A stretch of DNA of 64,000 nucleotides from Algirhabdus cladophorae. GTDB taxonomy: Bacteria > Pseudomonadota > Alphaproteobacteria > Rhodobacterales > Rhodobacteraceae. The stretch spans positions 3,410,001 to 3,474,000 of the forward strand of contig NZ_CP173029.1 of the NCBI RefSeq assembly GCF_044772865.1, given 5' to 3'. A model generated the notes under the pieces. The model had not been told where the DNA came from. It worked only from the letters and a program-made list of their open reading frames with translations, and ran no database searches. This document shows, in pieces, positions 8,666 through 16,855 of this stretch (its first letter is position 1; each line of letters starts with the position of its first letter). A program made the translations under genes and the position numbers.

Positions 8666-10201
8666 ATGCGCGGCCCCCACAACATTTGGCGATTGATCCG
8701 AACTGGCGCCACGTTGGAACGTACCGGGGCTATGGGTATTGTGCTTGAGGCCTTTGATGCACCGGCACCTTTGCGGATTGTTGCACGTGTTTTGGGCTGG
8801 CCGTTCAAATGGCTGGGCCTCAAGGGGGATCCATCGACGCCACCTGTGGTGCGCGCCCTGACCGCCTTGGGTCCGGCTTACATAAAATTTGGGCAGGTGC
8901 TGTCCACGCGCCCCGATGTGGTCGGCGATGAAATGGCCACGCAAATGCGGGTCTTGCAGGACAAATTGCCCCCATTTCCGGTGCATATTGCCAAACAATC
9001 AGTACGCGATGAGTTGAACATCGATCCTGATGTCGTTTTTTCAAGCTTCAGCGAACCTGTAGCGGCAGCGTCTATCGCACAGGTGCACAAAGCGGTGATC
9101 GCGGAAACCGGCGAGGAAGTGGCGGTCAAAGTCTTGCGGCCTAAAATTGAGAAAGCTTTCCAGAAAGACGTCGACGCGTTTTATCTGGCTGCAAAGATGG
9201 TCGAAATATTCTCGCCCGGATCGCGTCGTTTGCGGCCAATGGACGTGATTGAACACTTTGAAGGCGTTGTTTTGGGCGAGTTGGACCTGCGATTGGAATC
9301 ATCTGCAGCGGCAGAGTTTTCAGCCAACACCAGCGGTGACGCGGGCTTTCAGTTGCCCAAAGTGAAATGGGCCTTGTCCGGCAAACGTGTGATGACATTG
9401 GAATGGGCCGAGGGCGCAAATTCTGGGGACATTGCTGCGATTGATGCTGCAGGCCACGATCGTCGGGTCTTGGGCGAACGGGTGCTACAATTATTTTTGA
9501 ACCACGCACTGCGCGATGGCTATTTCCATGCGGACATGCACCAAGGCAACCTCAAGATTGCTGCAAACGGCGACATCATTGCTTATGATTTTGGGATCAT
9601 GGGGCGCATCGATGAGTACACGCGCCGCGTCTATGCAGAAATTTTGTTTGGCTTCATTCGACGCGATTACAAACGCGTGGCCGAGGTTCATTTTGAAGCA
9701 GGCTACGTGCCCGCCGATCAAGATGTGGACGAATTTGCCCGCGCACTGCGAGCTGTAGGCGAGCCAATCTTTGGAATGGATGCCACGCGCATTTCGATGG
9801 GCCGCCTTTTGAGTTATCTTTTCGAGGTCACCGAGCGCTTTGGCATGGAAACCAGAACCGAGTTGATTTTGCTGCAACGCACCATGGTCGTTGTCGAAGG
9901 CGTCGCGCGGTCTCTGAACCCGCATATTAATATCTGGGAAGTGGCTCAGCCTATTGTAGAAGACTATATTAAGAAAAGCATTGGGCCGATTGCATTGCTA
10001 TCTGACTTGGGGCGCACCGCCCGTATCCTTGCACGGTTCGGGCCAAGGTTGCCAGAGTTGGCAGAAGCTGCATTGATTCAACAGGCCACACGGCACACGG
10101 ATCAACCGGCCCAGCGCCCGTCCAAACTTCAACCTTTTTTGTGGTCGATGATGGGCGCCGGCCTCATGGCGATTTTTTTGATCGGCCTAGACCGCCTGTA
10201 G
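8666..10201 (+). CDS. ubiB: Ubiquinone biosynthesis kinase-like protein UbiB
   Basis: This ABC1/ADCK-family membrane-bound atypical kinase is needed for ubiquinone synthesis. The ATG at 8666, one base after the ubiE stop, gives 511 aa. The ADCK signature KFGQVLSTRPD starts at about 74, the kinase-like core contains FHADMHQGNL and IAYDFGIMGRID, and a C-terminal hydrophobic segment MMGAGLMAIFLIGLDRL anchors it. Its last 15 bp overlap the convergent phosphotransferase gene. Confidence 0.96.
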   Translation: MRGPHNIWRLIRTGATLERTGAMGIVLEAFDAPAPLRIVARVLGWPFKWLGLKGDPSTPPVVRALTALGPAYIKFGQVLSTRPDVVGDEMATQMRVLQDKLPPFPVHIAKQSVRDELNIDPDVVFSSFSEPVAAASIAQVHKAVIAETGEEVAVKVLRPKIEKAFQKDVDAFYLAAKMVEIFSPGSRRLRPMDVIEHFEGVVLGELDLRLESSAAAEFSANTSGDAGFQLPKVKWALSGKRVMTLEWAEGANSGDIAAIDAAGHDRRVLGERVLQLFLNHALRDGYFHADMHQGNLKIAANGDIIAYDFGIMGRIDEYTRRVYAEILFGFIRRDYKRVAEVHFEAGYVPADQDVDEFARALRAVGEPIFGMDATRISMGRLLSYLFEVTERFGMETRTELILLQRTMVVVEGVARSLNPHINIWEVAQPIVEDYIKKSIGPIALLSDLGRTARILARFGPRLPELAEAALIQQATRHTDQPAQRPSKLQPFLWSMMGAGLMAIFLIGLDRL

Positions 10202-11068
10202 ATTTTCCAGTTCAGCTTCAAATGCGTCTGGATGGCAGGCGAAACCTTGATCAATGCGCCACGCCACGTAAGCCGCTAGAATCGCTGAAAATTGGGGTTT
10301 GACCCGTTGCCATCGATCCCTCAGGTCAGGGTCCCCATATCCACAGAAAAATTCCGCTTCGGCTGTTTCGTCTATCGGCAAGTACCCATAGTTCAGCCGC
10401 ATCGAAGGTGACAGATAAAGGGCCACGTCGTGGACTGGATCGCCCCATTTTGGCGTTTGCCAGTCAATCAGATGCGCCGAAGAACCGTCAAAGACTATGT
10501 TAGCGGGTGTTGGATCGAAATGGATCAATTTGTTTGGATTTTGGTCGCATGCGCCCCAAGTGATTTTTTTGGTAACCAGGGCCAGCTTTTTGCGTGGTGC
10601 ATACGGTATGTTTTGTAAAATGTTTTGGAAAATTTCAGCTGTATTCGCGGCCTTTGGCAGGCTCGGCCAATTTTCCAAAGCTGTTTTATGAACCTGTGAC
10701 AGAAGTGCACCCACTAGATTTTCCGGTGAGCGCCCAACCGTGCCAGATATCTTTTCGTAGATGACGATCTCGCCTGTCGGACAGTTGACCGATCCGATCA
10801 GCTTTGGTGCTAGATTAAGGTGGTGTAGATGGGTCAGCGCCTGTGCCTCGAGCGCGGCAGTGTTGTCAAAAAGTGGGTTGTGCCAAGCCATCGGGAAAAG
10901 CTTTACAATTGCGCTTTTGTTTCCAACGGCGACCGACCAAACCTGATTGCTATGCGCGCCCGATTGTCCGATCCAATCTGTTGGATCGGCCGACGCACCA
11001 AAAGCAGCCGCAGCAGCCACAACATCCTGTGGCGGCGGCATAAACACTGTGAACGGCGAGGGTTTCAT
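10187..11068 (-). CDS. Choline/aminoglycoside phosphotransferase family protein
   Basis: This kinase-fold protein of about 293 aa carries the catalytic loop HFDPTPANIVF and the metal-binding segment LIDWQTPKWGDPVHDVALYL of the APH/choline kinase family. The N-terminal lobe is short. The start at MKPSPFTVF (11068) is preferred; a second ATG lies at 11041. The substrate is unknown, and drug resistance should not be assumed from the family name. It overlaps the ubiB end by 15 bp, tail to tail. Confidence 0.85.
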   Translation of the reverse strand: MKPSPFTVFMPPPQDVVAAAAAFGASADPTDWIGQSGAHSNQVWSVAVGNKSAIVKLFPMAWHNPLFDNTAALEAQALTHLHHLNLAPKLIGSVNCPTGEIVIYEKISGTVGRSPENLVGALLSQVHKTALENWPSLPKAANTAEIFQNILQNIPYAPRKKLALVTKKITWGACDQNPNKLIHFDPTPANIVFDGSSAHLIDWQTPKWGDPVHDVALYLSPSMRLNYGYLPIDETAEAEFFCGYGDPDLRDRWQRVKPQFSAILAAYVAWRIDQGFACHPDAFEAELENLQAV

Positions 11069-11143
11069 GACACCCACTGCTACGCAAGTTGTCCAAATCA
11101 GACAAGGCTGCATCCACCGATGCCACTACGGTTTAGATGGTGA

Positions 11144-11806
11144 TTAGTCTACACGACGAACGGCAGAAATCGACGCCATATCAACTTCGCTACCGCCTGC
11201 CAACACAAGGATTGTGCCACCGTTTTGACTACGTGCTTCTGTGACTTGGCCATATGCCTCCACCGTTGATGTGGCTAGAACTTGGCCGTTCTCCTTACTT
11301 TCAATGTAGAAACTATAGGTGTCTTCTACAAACGGTGTGCCAGAGCGATCCACGCCGCTCCATTCGATTGTTTCGTTAGAGACGGAAATAGGCTGTCGTT
11401 GGACCTCTACACCTTGGGAGTTTTTGACGATCAAGTTCACTTCATCCGCCGCCGCGACTGGATTGGGACTCAGCGTTATAGGATCACCACTGAATTTAAC
11501 CGGCGCTGCCACGCGTGCTTCCATGCCCACCCATTGGGCAGCTTGGGTCAAGCCAACGCCACCCATTTGAGTGCCCAGTGCCGTTAGCAAATCGTTTGTT
11601 TTTACTTGCTGTTCGACCGAGGAAAACGTTGCCAATTGTACAGCGTAATCAGCTGAATCAATCGGATCCAGTGGATCTTGGTTCTCAATTTGGGCCGTCA
11701 TCATTTTCAAGAACGTCTCAAAATCTGAACTGATTGCAGCAGCACTTTTGTCTGCAGACGATGCTGCAGCTTGTGTGGCAACAGACGTGGTTTGTGTAAT
11801 ATCCAT
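11144..11806 (-). CDS. flgD: Flagellar hook assembly (capping) protein FlgD
   Basis: FlgD is the scaffold that caps the growing hook. The 220 aa protein has the conserved N-terminal block FETFLKMMTAQIENQDPLDP (about 29-48), then SADYAVQLATFSSVEQQVKTN. A FlgD Tudor/FnIII-like part with VNLIVKNSQGVEV follows. Its ribosome site AGGAGA overlaps the fliK stop codon, so translation is coupled to fliK. Confidence 0.96.
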   Translation of the reverse strand: MDITQTTSVATQAAASSADKSAAAISSDFETFLKMMTAQIENQDPLDPIDSADYAVQLATFSSVEQQVKTNDLLTALGTQMGGVGLTQAAQWVGMEARVAAPVKFSGDPITLSPNPVAAADEVNLIVKNSQGVEVQRQPISVSNETIEWSGVDRSGTPFVEDTYSFYIESKENGQVLATSTVEAYGQVTEARSQNGGTILVLAGGSEVDMASISAVRRVD

Positions 11807-11815
11807 CGGGGTCTC

Positions 11816-13717
11816 CTAAATACGAATATCAACGCCCTCGGATGCGGATCCAAGTGGCACGTGTGGGGCTGTTGGGTCAGATATGGCAGTGGCACTATCC
11901 GCGAGACCCTGTTTAGGCTCTCCATCATGTGGTTGATCATGTGATGTACCCTCTGATCCTGTTTCACCCTCGTGTTGGAAGCTAAAGGTTAGCTCGCTGT
12001 ATCCAAGTTGCCGAAACTCTTCCGCGAGGATTTCAATGTTCCGGCGTAGCAATTCAGACGTGTCGGCACGATCGGTCACAACAGTGAGCGCCATGGCACC
12101 ATCTGCTGGGGTCAAGTTCAGGCGGACCCGACCCAGTTCTGCGGGATCCAATTCGATCTGAACAGTTTGTGGATTGGCTGCGATACGCATGCCTTCCGCA
12201 ATTTGCCGCGCAACAAGTTCAGCAATCGCTGGTTTGGTCATGGAAACCGTTGGGGTGGACGAAATCGTTTGGGGCGCATTGATATCGTTGTCTGCCATGA
12301 CACCCAAGATCCCCAGCCCTTTGTCATCCTGTATCTTCTCTGACCCACGCGTGAGGTTCACGAAATCGGCAGCAAGTGGGACAAGCATGTTTTGTGTGCC
12401 GCCGCTCCAAATTCGTTGGTGTTGCAATGCTATATTGTATTGCTCTTGCACGGCTTTACCCAAAAGCGTTGTGGGAAGGGGTAATTTCTGCTCCTCCGAC
12501 TCGCTTTGCATGTTTGGACCAAATCCTGGATGCATTCGACCATCTGTTTTCTCTACTTTGAGCCCCGGGCCATCAACACTTGGCGAGTGCATCCCAGGCT
12601 GGGTGTTCATGCGTCCCGGAATAAAGTCTTCAGTCCTATCCTTTGAGAGGTGGCCAACAGTTTGCTGACGAAGTCCCTCCGGCGTGGTTTTGACCAGCGG
12701 TTCAGACCGAGACTGGTTTTCCATCCCAACAGGTTTTGCCACTGATAAATCAGGCCCAAGGGATTGGGTCGTCGCATCAGGGCTGCGAACAATTGGCTGG
12801 AACTTTCCAGTTTCCTCAGTTTTTGGCGCTTTGGTCGTGGCGTTCAATGGAACTGTTGTTCCCGCGTTACTCAATTCTTGCGAAACTCTTTGGGCGTTGG
12901 GAGCGCCGCCTTTTTTCATGATCTGCTCTGAAGGTTCTGGCTTAAAATCAGCCAAAGTTTGTGCGTTTGAAGTTCTATTTGAGGGTTGCTGGGACGCTAT
13001 AGGCTTTGATCCCTCCGACCCTAGGTTTGGCCTATTTTCTAAGACAATTTGCTGAGGCTTTGATGTTGTCCCCCGCATATCAGCGGCTTGCCGTGATCGA
13101 TCCTCGCCCGTCTTCGAAGGCGACTGATTACCAAAGGCCATTGCGTCACCAGTTTTTGACTTTGACGCGTCTAAACTCGGTTGTTCCGGCTTTTGAGTCT
13201 GAACCGGTTCATGTTCTGGCGTTGTTTTTCCAATAACACTTCGCAAAACCTGCTCGCCCATCTCTTGCGCAATTGGTGTGCTATCTGATGAGGGCGTTTT
13301 GAGGGATGCTGCTGCCCCTTTCACTCGAGCATAGGGATCTTCGGGAACTGCGTTTGGAGCTAGATCAGCTTTTGGGGGAAGGTTCAAAGAGGTCGCTTTA
13401 GCAGTATCCAACTCTTTGCTGGCTTGCCCGCCTACACCTACTAATTCCGGCTTGAAATCATAACTGCTGTCTGAACCTGGTTCTTTAGCCGCCGCATCGT
13501 TCCGAATTGTGTCGGGGTCTTTGCCACTTGTTGGCGCATTTTCGGCTTTAACGACCTCAACCGTTTCCGGTTCAGGATTCTCTGCCTTCGCCAGCTTTGC
13601 AAACACTGCACCAAAGGCGGTTTGGGTATCAATGGAATCATCAGTGGATTCGTTAGTAACCAAAGCGGTGTTCGGCATTGATTTCAGGCTTGTTTGATCG
13701 CCGATAGGTAACTGCAT
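11816..13717 (-). CDS. fliK: Flagellar hook-length control protein FliK
   Basis: FliK measures hook length and switches export specificity. The first 450 residues are low-complexity, rich in Pro, Ser, Thr and Lys, as expected for the ruler region. The C-terminal domain (about 510-600) has the FliK hallmark VQIELDPAELGRVRLNLTP and LAEEFRQLGYSELTFSF. The start at 13717 is chosen because CAGGAG sits six bases upstream; a further in-frame start at 13744 lacks one. It is the first gene of fliK-flgD and divergent from flgJ. Confidence 0.92.
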   Translation of the reverse strand: MQLPIGDQTSLKSMPNTALVTNESTDDSIDTQTAFGAVFAKLAKAENPEPETVEVVKAENAPTSGKDPDTIRNDAAAKEPGSDSSYDFKPELVGVGGQASKELDTAKATSLNLPPKADLAPNAVPEDPYARVKGAAASLKTPSSDSTPIAQEMGEQVLRSVIGKTTPEHEPVQTQKPEQPSLDASKSKTGDAMAFGNQSPSKTGEDRSRQAADMRGTTSKPQQIVLENRPNLGSEGSKPIASQQPSNRTSNAQTLADFKPEPSEQIMKKGGAPNAQRVSQELSNAGTTVPLNATTKAPKTEETGKFQPIVRSPDATTQSLGPDLSVAKPVGMENQSRSEPLVKTTPEGLRQQTVGHLSKDRTEDFIPGRMNTQPGMHSPSVDGPGLKVEKTDGRMHPGFGPNMQSESEEQKLPLPTTLLGKAVQEQYNIALQHQRIWSGGTQNMLVPLAADFVNLTRGSEKIQDDKGLGILGVMADNDINAPQTISSTPTVSMTKPAIAELVARQIAEGMRIAANPQTVQIELDPAELGRVRLNLTPADGAMALTVVTDRADTSELLRRNIEILAEEFRQLGYSELTFSFQHEGETGSEGTSHDQPHDGEPKQGLADSATAISDPTAPHVPLGSASEGVDIRI

Positions 13718-13764
13718 GTCTGCTCCTGGATTTCTTCCATGCATCAGTTCCTAACCAATCAGAG

Positions 13765-13780
13765 TTACCAGTTCTTTACC
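13765..13780. promoter_or_regulatory. Weak CtrA-like box in the fliK/flgJ divergent promoter
   Basis: TTAC, seven bases, TTACC lies midway between the two starts (48 bp from fliK, 51 bp from flgJ). It differs at two positions from TTAA-N7-TTAAC. The regulatory role is inferred from position and from better matches at other flagellar promoters. Confidence 0.35.
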
Positions 13781-13829
13781 CTTCATCGGCAATAAGCAGA
13801 CGAAATACATAGAATTGGAGATATCGGAA

Positions 13830-14111
13830 ATGGAGATCAACAACCCCGTTCCAAGCGGGCCAACAGCCTCAAAGCCAGACCGTGATGTGAATGCAATTCT
13901 TAAAGAGAAGGCGCTCGCGTTAGAGGCTAATTTCCTCGCAGAAATGCTTAAATCCGCAGGCTTCGGCAAAGCACGTGATGCGTTCGGTGGCGGGGCAGGC
14001 GAGGATCAATTTGGATCGTTCCTGAGACAAGCTCAGGCTGACGAATTAGCGCGATCAGGCGGGCTTGGACTAGCCGAATCAATTTATAAATCACTCGTGG
14101 AAAGGACTTGA
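13830..14111 (+). CDS. flgJ: Rod-binding protein FlgJ (N-terminal domain only)
   Basis: This 93 aa protein matches the rod-scaffold half of FlgJ: LEANFLAEMLKSAGFGKARDAFGGG, then DQFGSFLRQAQADELARSGGLGLAE. It lacks the C-terminal muramidase of enterobacterial FlgJ; in this group a separate lytic enzyme opens the peptidoglycan. The ATG at 13830 has GGAG nine bases upstream. A TTG at 13815 would add five residues and is less likely. It is followed closely by a FlgN-like gene. Confidence 0.85.
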   Translation: MEINNPVPSGPTASKPDRDVNAILKEKALALEANFLAEMLKSAGFGKARDAFGGGAGEDQFGSFLRQAQADELARSGGLGLAESIYKSLVERT

Positions 14112-14114
14112 TAG

Positions 14115-14468
14115 ATGACAAATGTTGCGCAAAAACTTGAAGCCCTAGAGGCAATTTTGACGACGGAACAACGGGCTCTTTTGCAAGGAGACGTGACCGA
14201 ATTGGTCGAATTGGAACCAGAGAAATTAATGCTGCTTGAGGCGTTGAACGACAGCGATTTGCAAGAATCTGACACCATAGAAAAGCTCAGAATGATTGCT
14301 CTGCGAAACCAAGAACTCATGGAATCGGTGCATGCGGGCGTTCGTGCCGCCAAGGATCGTTTTGATGCACTTGTTCTTGCCCAAAAACCGATGTCTGCCT
14401 ATGGGCCATCTGGCAAAATGTCCCCCTTGAATGTGCTGCCGACACCTTCGGTTGAGAAGCGGACTTGA
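14115..14468 (+). CDS. FlgN-like flagellar export chaperone (putative)
   Basis: This 117 aa, almost wholly helical protein has two amphipathic helices (about 5-50 and 55-92, including EALEAILTTEQRALLQGDVT and LRNQELMESVHAGVRAAKDR) and a loose Pro/Ser-rich tail. Length, helical layout and position directly after flgJ fit FlgN, the chaperone for hook-junction proteins FlgK and FlgL. Sequence identity to FlgN is not strong by eye, so the call is partly by context. Confidence 0.65.
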   Translation: MTNVAQKLEALEAILTTEQRALLQGDVTELVELEPEKLMLLEALNDSDLQESDTIEKLRMIALRNQELMESVHAGVRAAKDRFDALVLAQKPMSAYGPSGKMSPLNVLPTPSVEKRT

Positions 14469-14509
14469 ATCGAAATTGAATCAAGTTCGAAACAGAGGGT
14501 TGGCGTGAA

Positions 14510-14525
14510 TTAAGGTTGGTTTAGC
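14510..14525 (+). promoter_or_regulatory. CtrA-like box upstream of flagellin
   Basis: TTAA-GGTTGGT-TTAGC has the TTAA-N7-TTAA(C) spacing with one core mismatch. It is 148 bp before the flagellin start, which implies a leader of roughly 100 nt. The same form, TTAA-N7-TTAGC, occurs between fliL and fliF. Confidence 0.5.
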
Positions 14526-14566
14526 ACTTAGATCCGATGGTGTCCGAGCACTGCCAAGCAGGTGGC

Positions 14567-14591
14567 GCAATCTGCGATAACCTCAGATTGC
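14567..14591 (+). repeat. Hairpin in the flagellin mRNA leader
   Basis: GCAATCTG and CAGATTGC are perfect 8-bp arms around a 9-nt loop, about 80 nt before the flagellin start. A smaller GCGC-AAAA-GCGC hairpin at 14641-14652 lies just before the ribosome site AAGGGGG. FlbT, encoded downstream, binds a flagellin leader in Caulobacter; a similar role here is inference. Confidence 0.5.
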
Positions 14592-14671
14592 ATATCCAGA
14601 AGGACCGAGTGATGCAGCCGAATGGTTGCTAAGTTAACCCGCGCAAAAGCGCTGAAACGAAGGGGGCTTAA

Positions 14672-15949
14672 ATGTCCAGTATCCTAACTAACAACAGTGC
14701 CATGGTTGCACTTCAAACGTTGAAATCCATCAACAGCAACCTTGAATCCACTCAGTCTCAAATTTCGACGGGTAAATCCGTTGCAAACGCCAAAGACAAT
14801 GCCGCTGTCTGGGCAATTTCCAAGGTAATGGAGTCCGACGTCAAAGGCTTTAAGGGTATTTCCGAAAGCTTGGCTTTGGGCGAATCAACAGTCTCCGTTG
14901 CACGTCAAGCCTCAGAAACTGTGACTGACCTGTTGACCGACATCAAAGGGAAAATTGTTGCGGCTCAGGAAAGCAACGTTGACCGGACCAAAATCCAAGC
15001 CGACATTGACGAACTCACCAACCAAATCAAATCGGTTGTTGGCGCAGCCCAATTTAATGGCATGAACCTGGTCGATGGCTCACAGACAGATTTCAATACT
15101 GATGGCGACGTTGGCGTAGACATTCTATCGTCACTTGACCGCGACTCTTCTGGCGGCGTGTCTGCTTCCAGCATTGGTATCGATTCGCAGAACCTTTCGA
15201 CAACAGCTGGTAGTGCGTTGACAGGTGCATCAATGAGCACACCAGTCACTACTTTGACTGAAAACGGTGGTGCAACTGACGCGTTTACAATCGATACATT
15301 CGCATTCTTGGACGATTCAGGTGCTGCAGGCGGCACGGAAGTGTTAAAAGCATCGACTGCCGGCCTTGACGACACTGTCACGACGGGTCTGGTAGAGGGC
15401 GACACATTGACCCTGAAAGTTGGCAACACTGAAGGCGTTTACGTCGTTCGTGCTGGCGACGATGAGGCGGCGATTGTATCTGGCCTGAAGAATGGTCTTC
15501 AAGCAGCTGGTTTGGACGATACCAAATTTAGCATTGATATCACATCCACCGCTGGCGAAATGGTTGTGACCAACCTAACAAATGATGCAGATATCGACGT
15601 CAGCTTTGATGTGACCCGCGGTACGGGCGATTTGGCTCAACTGGACTCGTTAGATGTTTCTACTGGCGCAAATGCTGAAACTGCATTGGGTCAGATTGAG
15701 AATATGATCCAGAAATCCATCGATGCATCTGCCTCTTTTGGTTCGGCACAAGGTCGTATTGAAATCCAAAGCGATTTCATCAGCCAGCTATCCGACTCTC
15801 TTAAGTCAGGTATTGGTGCAATGGTCGATGCAGATATGGAAGAAGCATCTGCTCGTTTGCAGGCTTTGCAGGTACAACAGCAGTTGGGCGTTCAGGCTCT
15901 GTCGATTGCTAATCAGGCACCGCAGTCGATCTTGTCCTTATTCCGTTAA
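14672..15949 (+). CDS. Flagellin
   Basis: This is the filament subunit, 425 aa. The N-terminal D0/D1 part (MSSILTNNSAMVALQTLKSI) and the C-terminal D0 part (VQQQLGVQALSIANQAPQSI, ending LLSLFR-like) are conserved. The centre (about 140-330) is the variable surface region. No cysteine is present. It lies between a FlgN-like gene and the flaF-flbT regulators, and a terminator follows at 15964. A CtrA-like box and a leader hairpin precede it. Confidence 0.97.
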   Translation: MSSILTNNSAMVALQTLKSINSNLESTQSQISTGKSVANAKDNAAVWAISKVMESDVKGFKGISESLALGESTVSVARQASETVTDLLTDIKGKIVAAQESNVDRTKIQADIDELTNQIKSVVGAAQFNGMNLVDGSQTDFNTDGDVGVDILSSLDRDSSGGVSASSIGIDSQNLSTTAGSALTGASMSTPVTTLTENGGATDAFTIDTFAFLDDSGAAGGTEVLKASTAGLDDTVTTGLVEGDTLTLKVGNTEGVYVVRAGDDEAAIVSGLKNGLQAAGLDDTKFSIDITSTAGEMVVTNLTNDADIDVSFDVTRGTGDLAQLDSLDVSTGANAETALGQIENMIQKSIDASASFGSAQGRIEIQSDFISQLSDSLKSGIGAMVDADMEEASARLQALQVQQQLGVQALSIANQAPQSILSLFR

Positions 15950-15963
15950 AACACTTATTGGTT

Positions 15964-15990
15964 GGGGCGCGGTTAGCCGCGTCCCTTTTA
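15964..15990 (+). terminator. Terminator after flagellin
   Basis: GGGGCGCGG pairs with CCGCGTCCC (one G-T pair) around a TTAG loop, followed by TTTTA. It should separate the abundant flagellin mRNA from flaF-flbT, at least partly. Confidence 0.75.
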
Positions 15991-16031
15991 TACTGATTTG
16001 ACGGTTTTTTGTTCAATGGGAAGGAATCCAC

Positions 16032-16409
16032 GTGAACGCATACTCCTTGGCACGCTCAGGCTACGGCGCCTCAGCTGCACCAATACGCACCCCCAAGAGT
16101 CTTGAATATGAGGCGTTTGCCCGCGTAACACGAAGATTGCGTAAAGTTGCGTTGGCAGCATCACCCAGTCACATAGAACTTGTCGAAGCAATCCATGAAA
16201 ACCGGAAACTATGGACCTTGCTTGCTAGCATGGTCGCCGAGCCGGACAATGGATTACCTGATAAGCTACGTGCCCAAATTTTCTACCTTGCGGATTTCAC
16301 ATCCCAGCACTCACGCAAAATACTTAAGGGTCAAGCAAAACCAGATGCGCTGGTGGACATCAATGTTGCGATCATGCGCGGCTTGAAAACTGAAGGAACA
16401 AAAAAATGA
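16032..16409 (+). CDS. flaF: Flagellar biosynthesis regulator FlaF
   Basis: FlaF is a small alphaproteobacterial protein that aids flagellin secretion and translation, acting against FlbT. The 125 aa protein starts with a GTG codon at 16032 behind an AAGGAA site. Family segments include SLEYEAFARVTRRLRKVA and ENRKLWTLLASMVAEPDNGL. Its stop overlaps the flbT start by 4 bp. Confidence 0.93.
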   Translation: MNAYSLARSGYGASAAPIRTPKSLEYEAFARVTRRLRKVALAASPSHIELVEAIHENRKLWTLLASMVAEPDNGLPDKLRAQIFYLADFTSQHSRKILKGQAKPDALVDINVAIMRGLKTEGTKK

Positions 16410-16810
16410 GCGGATTGGTTTTGAAGCTAGGCCCACGTGAGCGGGTTTTAATTAACGGCGCTGTGATTGAAAACGGCGAGCGCCGCAGCAGACTTGCAAT
16501 AATGACCCCTAACGCCAATATCTTGCGGCTAAAAGATGCAATTCACCCTGAAACTGCGAAGACACCTGTAAGACGGGTCTGCTATATTGCTCAACTCGTG
16601 CTTTCTGGTGACGTTGAATTGGAAGAGGCCAAACCGCAGCTTATTCGGGGAATTGAACAGTTAAGTCAGGTTTTGACCGACAACGACAGTCGCAAACTCC
16701 TGGATCACGCGACAGAAAGTGTTCTGGAGGGGCAATTTTATCAGGCTCTCAAGGCTTTGCGCGGATTGCTTCCTCGGGAAGAACGATTGATGGCGGCTGC
16801 CAACACATAG
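16406..16810 (+). CDS. flbT: Flagellin post-transcriptional regulator FlbT
   Basis: FlbT (134 aa) is an RNA-associated regulator that in Caulobacter represses flagellin synthesis through the mRNA leader. The N-terminus SGLVLKLGPRERVLINGAVIENG and the mid segment TPVRRVCYIAQLVLSGDVELEEA fit the family. It is coupled to flaF by an ATGA overlap. It ends 45 bp from the convergent fliI stop, with no terminator visible between. Confidence 0.94.
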   Translation: MSGLVLKLGPRERVLINGAVIENGERRSRLAIMTPNANILRLKDAIHPETAKTPVRRVCYIAQLVLSGDVELEEAKPQLIRGIEQLSQVLTDNDSRKLLDHATESVLEGQFYQALKALRGLLPREERLMAAANT

Positions 16811-16855
16811 GGCTAGGCATCAAAAGAATGAGAAAATGAAGGCATCGGAAGAAAT

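Noticed and set aside
7888..8823. 311-codon ORF opposite ubiE
   Set aside because: It is a mirror frame of ubiE and the ubiB start with no domain of its own.
10187..11068. Aminoglycoside resistance gene
   Set aside because: The APH fold is shared by many housekeeping kinases, and the context beside ubiB gives no sign of a resistance element.
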